In this document: in pieces, positions 62,892 to 64,000 of the stretch
How the letters are laid out: each line of letters starts with the position of its first letter
Numbering within the stretch: the stretch's first letter is position 1
Origin: Callipepla californica brunnescens
Lineage: Eukaryota; Chordata; Aves; Galliformes; Odontophoridae
Length of the DNA stretch: 64,000 bases
NCBI GenBank assembly: GCA_023055505.1
Contig: JALIRH010000013.1
Coordinates: forward strand, 3,596,001 to 3,660,000
Direction of reading: 5' to 3'
The notes under the pieces: generated by a model
What the model saw: only the letters and a program-made list of their open reading frames with translations
The model's database searches: none
Told to the model about the DNA's origin: nothing
Made by a program: the position numbers and the translations under genes

Positions 62892-64000
62892 TTGCATTGC
62901 TGAATGGGATAAGCAATCAAGTACACAGTGGCATGTAAACGGTTAAGGGTGACAAAGTCATTGAACTTCTGCCATTGTAATGGAAATATTTTATTTGCAA
63001 TTAGAGGGAAGGACTGACCTACTTATTTAACTATAATTACAAATAGGACCGTAATGAACCAAAACAAATTCCAACACTGTGCTGTGGCATCGCTGTAGAA
63101 AACAAACAGTAGTGCAGTGGCATTATTGCACTTAGTAGTCTTATTGCATTATTGCCCTTAATAACTCTCTTGTAGTGTTCAAACTATTACTTAGCAGAGC
63201 AAGCAAGGAAATAATGCAACATGTTACATTCAGAATTGCCAGTGAGGTCTCCACAGTACGTAAGCTAGAATAGACAAAACTCCTACGTTAATGTTAATGT
63301 CAGTCATTTTCACAGTGTAACGAATAATGCAGTAGACCATTCTCAGTAAGATACATCTTTTTCCACCAGATCTTTATCTTTCTTTTTGCATATATCCAAC
63401 AAAATAAAACCTGGGCTGTGAATCCTTAATTATAGGGATCTGTAAGCATTATTTTGGAGATGGAGCATTGTATTGAATGTCCCTTCCAGTTACCTCAACA
63501 TTTAATAATAATAATAAAAAGAAACACAATGAATACTTCTGTCATGATATTAAAAACACTTCACATTCTGCTCAGTTAGTTCCAGAAGTTTTCATTCATT
63601 TTTTATTTTTTATTTTTTCCGGAATGACCCCTGTTCATTACGTGGGACCTAGGGCAGGAGAGAGGGCTTTGTTAGGCTTTTTATTGGAAACTATTCATTT
63701 TGATTTAAGAGCCTGCTTTGTGGCAGAAGATTCATTGGGATTTTTGTGTGCTCAGAGACAGCTACAGGAATCTGACAAATAAGTGTCTTGCTGCCACACA
63801 AAATAGCTTCTATTTCATGCACTACCTTTGTGTGTTCAAATGAAGTCAAATATAGCGAAAGAGGAAAATTAATTCAAAGTATCTATGGGTTTTTTTATCA
63901 GAATCTGGAAATTGATCTGCTCCAACACCCCAGAGCCCAACCTAAGACTACAGAACTGTTGCATGTATGAGTACATCTGCAGAGATGGCAGTGGGCTAGA
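62892..64000. other. Non-coding DNA to right edge
   Basis: No gene recognised. Contains a TAA microsatellite at 63503-63517 and a TTTTTA-like run near 63598-63618. Open frames at 63477-63782 and 63788-63970 show no domain or motif. Confidence 0.5.
63503..63517 (+). repeat. (TAA)n microsatellite
   Basis: Five TAA triplets followed by an A-run. Confidence 0.8.

Noticed and set aside
62366..62946. Six overlapping open frames of 161-186 codons on both strands
   Set aside because: They are produced by the GGAT/GGGAAA/GGGAA repeat, which contains no stop in any frame. The peptides are pure low-complexity repeats.
1..64000. CRISPR arrays, tRNA, rRNA, operons, prophage or viral genes
   Set aside because: None of the expected repeats, cloverleaf boxes, ribosome-binding patterns or dense gene packing is present. 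The sequence is vertebrate-like.

Overview
The window looks like nuclear DNA from a bird, most likely a galliform (chicken or a close relative). The evidence is the repeats. There are several fragments of CR1, the main avian LINE family, and two internally deleted mariner elements that resemble the chicken Galluhop/Mariner1_GG group. The rest is AT-rich, CpG-poor DNA with dense stops in all frames. This is an identification from recognised sequence; no database search was run.

No protein-coding gene, tRNA, rRNA or other RNA gene could be recognised. The longest Met-initiated open frames outside repeats are under 200 codons. They lack recognisable domains or related copies in the window and look like chance openings. 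The window is best read as intergenic sequence or the inside of a long intron. A few places combine a good splice acceptor, a short open stretch and a good donor. These are reported as exon candidates only, because such decoys are common in vertebrate DNA.

Layout: 1-78, a CR1 reverse-transcriptase fragment on the minus strand that runs off the left edge. 1422-1950, mariner copy 1 (transposase sense +, both inverted ends present, TA on both sides). 9273-9418, a CR1 3' end (minus). 37368-37858, mariner copy 2 (transposase sense -, one end lost). 50345-50896, a longer CR1 3' part (plus) that still carries the end of ORF2. 51359-51420, a possible old CR1 tail (minus). 62414-62890, a striking composite simple repeat that passes from a GGAT tetramer through a GGGAAA hexamer to a GGGAA pentamer. 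The remainder is single-copy-looking non-coding DNA with short microsatellites, T-rich tracts and small tandem duplications. Some AT-rich stretches rich in TAAT/ATTA could be conserved regulatory elements, but that cannot be judged from one sequence.

The most noteworthy items are the composite purine repeat (about 390 nt of uninterrupted purine with dozens of regularly spaced GGG runs), the shared internal-deletion structure of the two mariner copies, and a 33-nt microexon candidate at 16559-16591 on the minus strand. No clear new biological system was found.
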